Positions 3,917 to 5,756 of a stretch of DNA of 5,756 nt are shown here, one piece after another. The notes under the pieces are model-generated. The model did not search any database. It was not told where the DNA came from and was given only the letters and a program-made list of their open reading frames with translations. Every line of letters begins with the position of its first letter. The first letter of the stretch is position 1. The translations under genes were made by a program, and so were the position numbers. This DNA is from Candidatus Woesearchaeota archaeon CG11_big_fil_rev_8_21_14_0_20_43_8 (lineage in GTDB: Archaea > Nanobdellota > Nanobdellia > Woesearchaeales > CG08-08-20-14): assembly GCA_002762705.1 (NCBI GenBank), contig PCVE01000003.1, positions 1 through 5,756 on the forward strand, read 5' to 3'.

Positions 3917-5530
3917 ATGTCAATATACTTTTATGGTGGAACAGTTAAAGAACAAGAAGAACCTAAAGAGAGAGTGAAGACTGTACTTAATGATTATGAC
4001 CTGGAGAATCGCACATTGCTCGGAAAAGGCGGCCAGGGAGAAGCATATCTTGTCACATCGAAAGATGGAACATGCAAGGCAGTCGACAAGGAGTTCAATC
4101 CATCTAATTCTGATGCGAAGGACCTTGAGCATTTCGTGAATCAGATAGAGATCTGCCAGAGGATAGATCATGCGCAGGTCCCGCACCTCATCGGACATTA
4201 TGAAGAAGATTTGAATATCAAGAACAAAAGCTACACTGTCTTCCACGCAGTCTATGAATTCATAGAAGGCCAAAATCTAAGAGAATTTGTCGAAGAGAAT
4301 GGAGGGCTGAGCCCACAAGAGAGCGCAGAGATAATTTTGAGCGCGCTTGAACCAGTCGGATACCTGCATTCGCTTGATATCCTGCATCGCGATCTGAAAC
4401 CAAGCAACCTGATCGTCGGAAGTGATGGTAAAGTGCATACCATCGATCTTGGTATTGTGAAAGATGGCATAGACAAGACAAGACACGGCTCGACTATGGG
4501 CGCAGGGTCTCTCGGCTACGTCTGCTATGAACAATTGATGGGAAGGAACACAAGAAGTAACGATTTATATTCACTCGGCGCAGCGTTGTTCTTTTGTGCT
4601 ACTGGCCAGGATGTGGCGACGCTGAGCGTAGATTACAGACAGGAAGAGAAAGGATTCACAGAGATCATCCAGAGATTTGATGTCGACAGAGATCTTGCAA
4701 AGATAATCCAAAAAGCAACAGATCCAGATCACACCAAAAGATACAAGACCGCAGAAGAAATGAAAAGTGATCTGCGGTGTTTCCTGGACGGCACTTTGGA
4801 AAGCGTGGTCGGAAATTCGCTGGTCATCTCTGATATGGATCGAAAAGGAAGAAAAGAGGCGCTCATCAATTTTGCTGAATCTCTGGATGACAAAGCTCTC
4901 CTCAAGAGCATGAAGATAAACAAATTGATGACACATAAAGAATACAAATCCTTTCGGAAGCTCTCACTCGAGATCAGGAAAGCTGTCGGGCATATGACAC
5001 GAGAGGATGATTATATCATATCAAAGAACGCATACTGGGCGTTATTCCAGGGACCAGTATTCGTAGGGTCATTATTGGCTGCAGTTGTAACAAGAAACGG
5101 TTACATGACGATCGGAGCTTACACACTCGGATCATTCATTTCTTATTTCAACTGCAAGCACATCATCAATGACAGAGGACAGAGGGCATATAGATCATTG
5201 CAAAGAAACCTGACTGAATGGGATGATATGCGAAGAAGGTTCTTAGAAGATGCAAGACAGAAAGACGGATTGCCAGAAGGCATAGAAAGAAAGCTCCTTT
5301 CCTGTGGCGAGCATGCCGATTTCCTTTTTGAATACAAAAAGCTCCTTAATGAGAATGGACGGCCAAATTTCCTTCCTTCAAGAGACGAAGTGCTCAACTA
5401 CGCAAAGGACATGCTCACTGAAGCAGTCAGGAAGAGAAGGATCCGCAGGCAGATAGAAGAGACAGATAACAATATCAAGAAAATCACCACGACAAAGATC
5501 CCAAGCAGTGGACGACGTGTCACAAAATAA
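3917..5530 (+). CDS. Membrane-associated Ser/Thr protein kinase
   Basis: The 537-aa protein has a eukaryote-like (Hanks-type) kinase domain at residues about 27-290. Visible motifs are the glycine loop GKGGQG (36-41), catalytic loop HRDLKPSN (157-164, D159 and N164), metal-binding DLG (177-179, replacing DFG), an activation-segment end reading GYVCYEQ (200-206, in place of APE), alphaF D216 in SNDLYSLG, and the late arginine R275 (KRYKTAEEM). The beta3 lysine region reads CKAVDKEF (53-60), so either K58 is displaced or D57 sits at the lysine position. The alphaC glutamate aligns with Q76. Two hydrophobic stretches at about 373-392 and 396-413 form a likely membrane hairpin, which would keep both ends on the same side. 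The remaining 120 residues are charged and helical, with a basic patch at 505-511, and match no domain I recognise. ATG 3917 is preferred because of its TATA box and GGAG. It is divergent from the HEPN-like gene. Kinase call is firm; substrate is unknown. Confidence 0.9.
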   Translation: MSIYFYGGTVKEQEEPKERVKTVLNDYDLENRTLLGKGGQGEAYLVTSKDGTCKAVDKEFNPSNSDAKDLEHFVNQIEICQRIDHAQVPHLIGHYEEDLNIKNKSYTVFHAVYEFIEGQNLREFVEENGGLSPQESAEIILSALEPVGYLHSLDILHRDLKPSNLIVGSDGKVHTIDLGIVKDGIDKTRHGSTMGAGSLGYVCYEQLMGRNTRSNDLYSLGAALFFCATGQDVATLSVDYRQEEKGFTEIIQRFDVDRDLAKIIQKATDPDHTKRYKTAEEMKSDLRCFLDGTLESVVGNSLVISDMDRKGRKEALINFAESLDDKALLKSMKINKLMTHKEYKSFRKLSLEIRKAVGHMTREDDYIISKNAYWALFQGPVFVGSLLAAVVTRNGYMTIGAYTLGSFISYFNCKHIINDRGQRAYRSLQRNLTEWDDMRRRFLEDARQKDGLPEGIERKLLSCGEHADFLFEYKKLLNENGRPNFLPSRDEVLNYAKDMLTEAVRKRRIRRQIEETDNNIKKITTTKIPSSGRRVTK

Positions 5531-5551
5531 ATCTATCTACATACGCATTTT

Positions 5552-5565
5552 AAAAAAACAAAAAA
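5552..5565 (-). terminator. Oligo-T terminator of the downstream minus-strand gene
   Basis: On the minus strand, T6-G-T7 begins immediately after the stop codon at 5566-5568. Such tracts terminate archaeal RNA polymerase without a hairpin. On the plus strand, for the kinase transcript, only a T4 run (5548-5551) is present, so kinase termination is less clear. Confidence 0.65.
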
Positions 5566-5756
5566 TCATTTCAATGCGGCGTCAAGTATCCTCTTGTATC
5601 TCTCGTCGTATTCCCGCGTTGTTATCGAGCCATCAGCGAGCTTGAACTTGAGCTCTTTTAGATTCAGACGGATATTTCTATAGATGTCGCCTTCAAGTTC
5701 ATCGAGCCTGTCCTGGACGCCATGCATATCCACCTTCACCTTGCCAAACGCTGCCC
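5566..5756 (-). CDS. C-terminal fragment with SHOCT-like motif
   Basis: The minus-strand frame is open from the window end to TGA at 5566-5568 and gives 62 C-terminal residues. This gene was found by translating the edge of the window. The fragment starts with a heptad-like, charged segment (QDRLDELEGDIYRNIRLNLKELKFKLADG) and ends in SITTREYDERYKRILDAAL. The ending resembles the SHOCT module (short C-terminal domain, pattern GxITxxEFxxxKxxLL), a small helical oligomerisation or interaction tail found at the ends of many bacterial and archaeal proteins. The main domain lies beyond the window, so no function can be assigned. An immediate oligo-T tract after the stop supports a genuine gene end. 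It converges on the kinase with a 35-nt gap. Confidence 0.75.
   Translation of the reverse strand, partial: AAFGKVKVDMHGVQDRLDELEGDIYRNIRLNLKELKFKLADGSITTREYDERYKRILDAALK

Noticed and set aside
1..5756. CRISPR array, tRNA/rRNA, insertion sequence or integration site
   Set aside because: No regularly spaced repeats, cloverleaf, terminal inverted repeats or transposase motifs were seen on either strand by reading. The short repeats present are isolated pairs.

Overview
The window looks archaeal. Two genes have a TATA-like box followed by a GGAG Shine-Dalgarno exactly 8 nt before the ATG. One gene has a TATA-like box about 29 nt before an ATG with no Shine-Dalgarno, as expected for a leaderless transcript. 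Gene ends carry short oligo-T tracts. Isoleucine is mostly ATA/ATC and AGA/AGG arginine is common. The gene content (MoxR/DUF58, a small HEPN-like protein, a membrane Ser/Thr kinase, a SHOCT-like tail) would suit a DPANN-type archaeon such as a woesearchaeote. That placement is an inference, and no rRNA or ribosomal marker is present to test it.

Layout. Positions 1-241 hold the C-terminal end of a MoxR-family AAA+ ATPase. A 146-nt gap with a hairpin and several short repeats separates it from a complete DUF58 gene (388-1245), the usual MoxR partner. Positions 1326-3337 form a compact operon of three genes: type I-beta DAHP synthase with an N-terminal ferredoxin-like regulatory domain, AroQ-type chorismate mutase, and a short TyrA prephenate/arogenate dehydrogenase. 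The intergenic gaps are 4 nt and 1 nt. Together the three encode the first committed step of the shikimate pathway and the two dedicated steps toward tyrosine. No PheA or middle-pathway gene is visible.

The operon ends convergently with a minus-strand gene (3330-3782) for a 150-aa helical, HEPN-like protein. The two coding regions overlap by 8 bp inside a 12-bp palindrome. This palindrome abuts an 11-bp perfect inverted repeat whose arms carry A5/T5 tracts, a candidate bidirectional terminator. The HEPN-like gene and a plus-strand Ser/Thr protein kinase (3917-5530, start revised from the longest possible ORF) diverge from a 134-bp region with a TATA-like element for each. The kinase has an intact catalytic loop, unusual beta3-lysine and alphaC positions, a predicted two-segment membrane hairpin and an unrecognised charged C-terminal domain. 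The window closes with the 3' end of a minus-strand gene ending in a SHOCT-like motif, followed by a strong oligo-T terminator.

The least described parts are the divergent HEPN-like/kinase pair and the overlapping-stop terminator. The tyrosine operon is conventional in function. It is notable for its order, which is like E. coli aroF-tyrA but with the chorismate mutase unfused.
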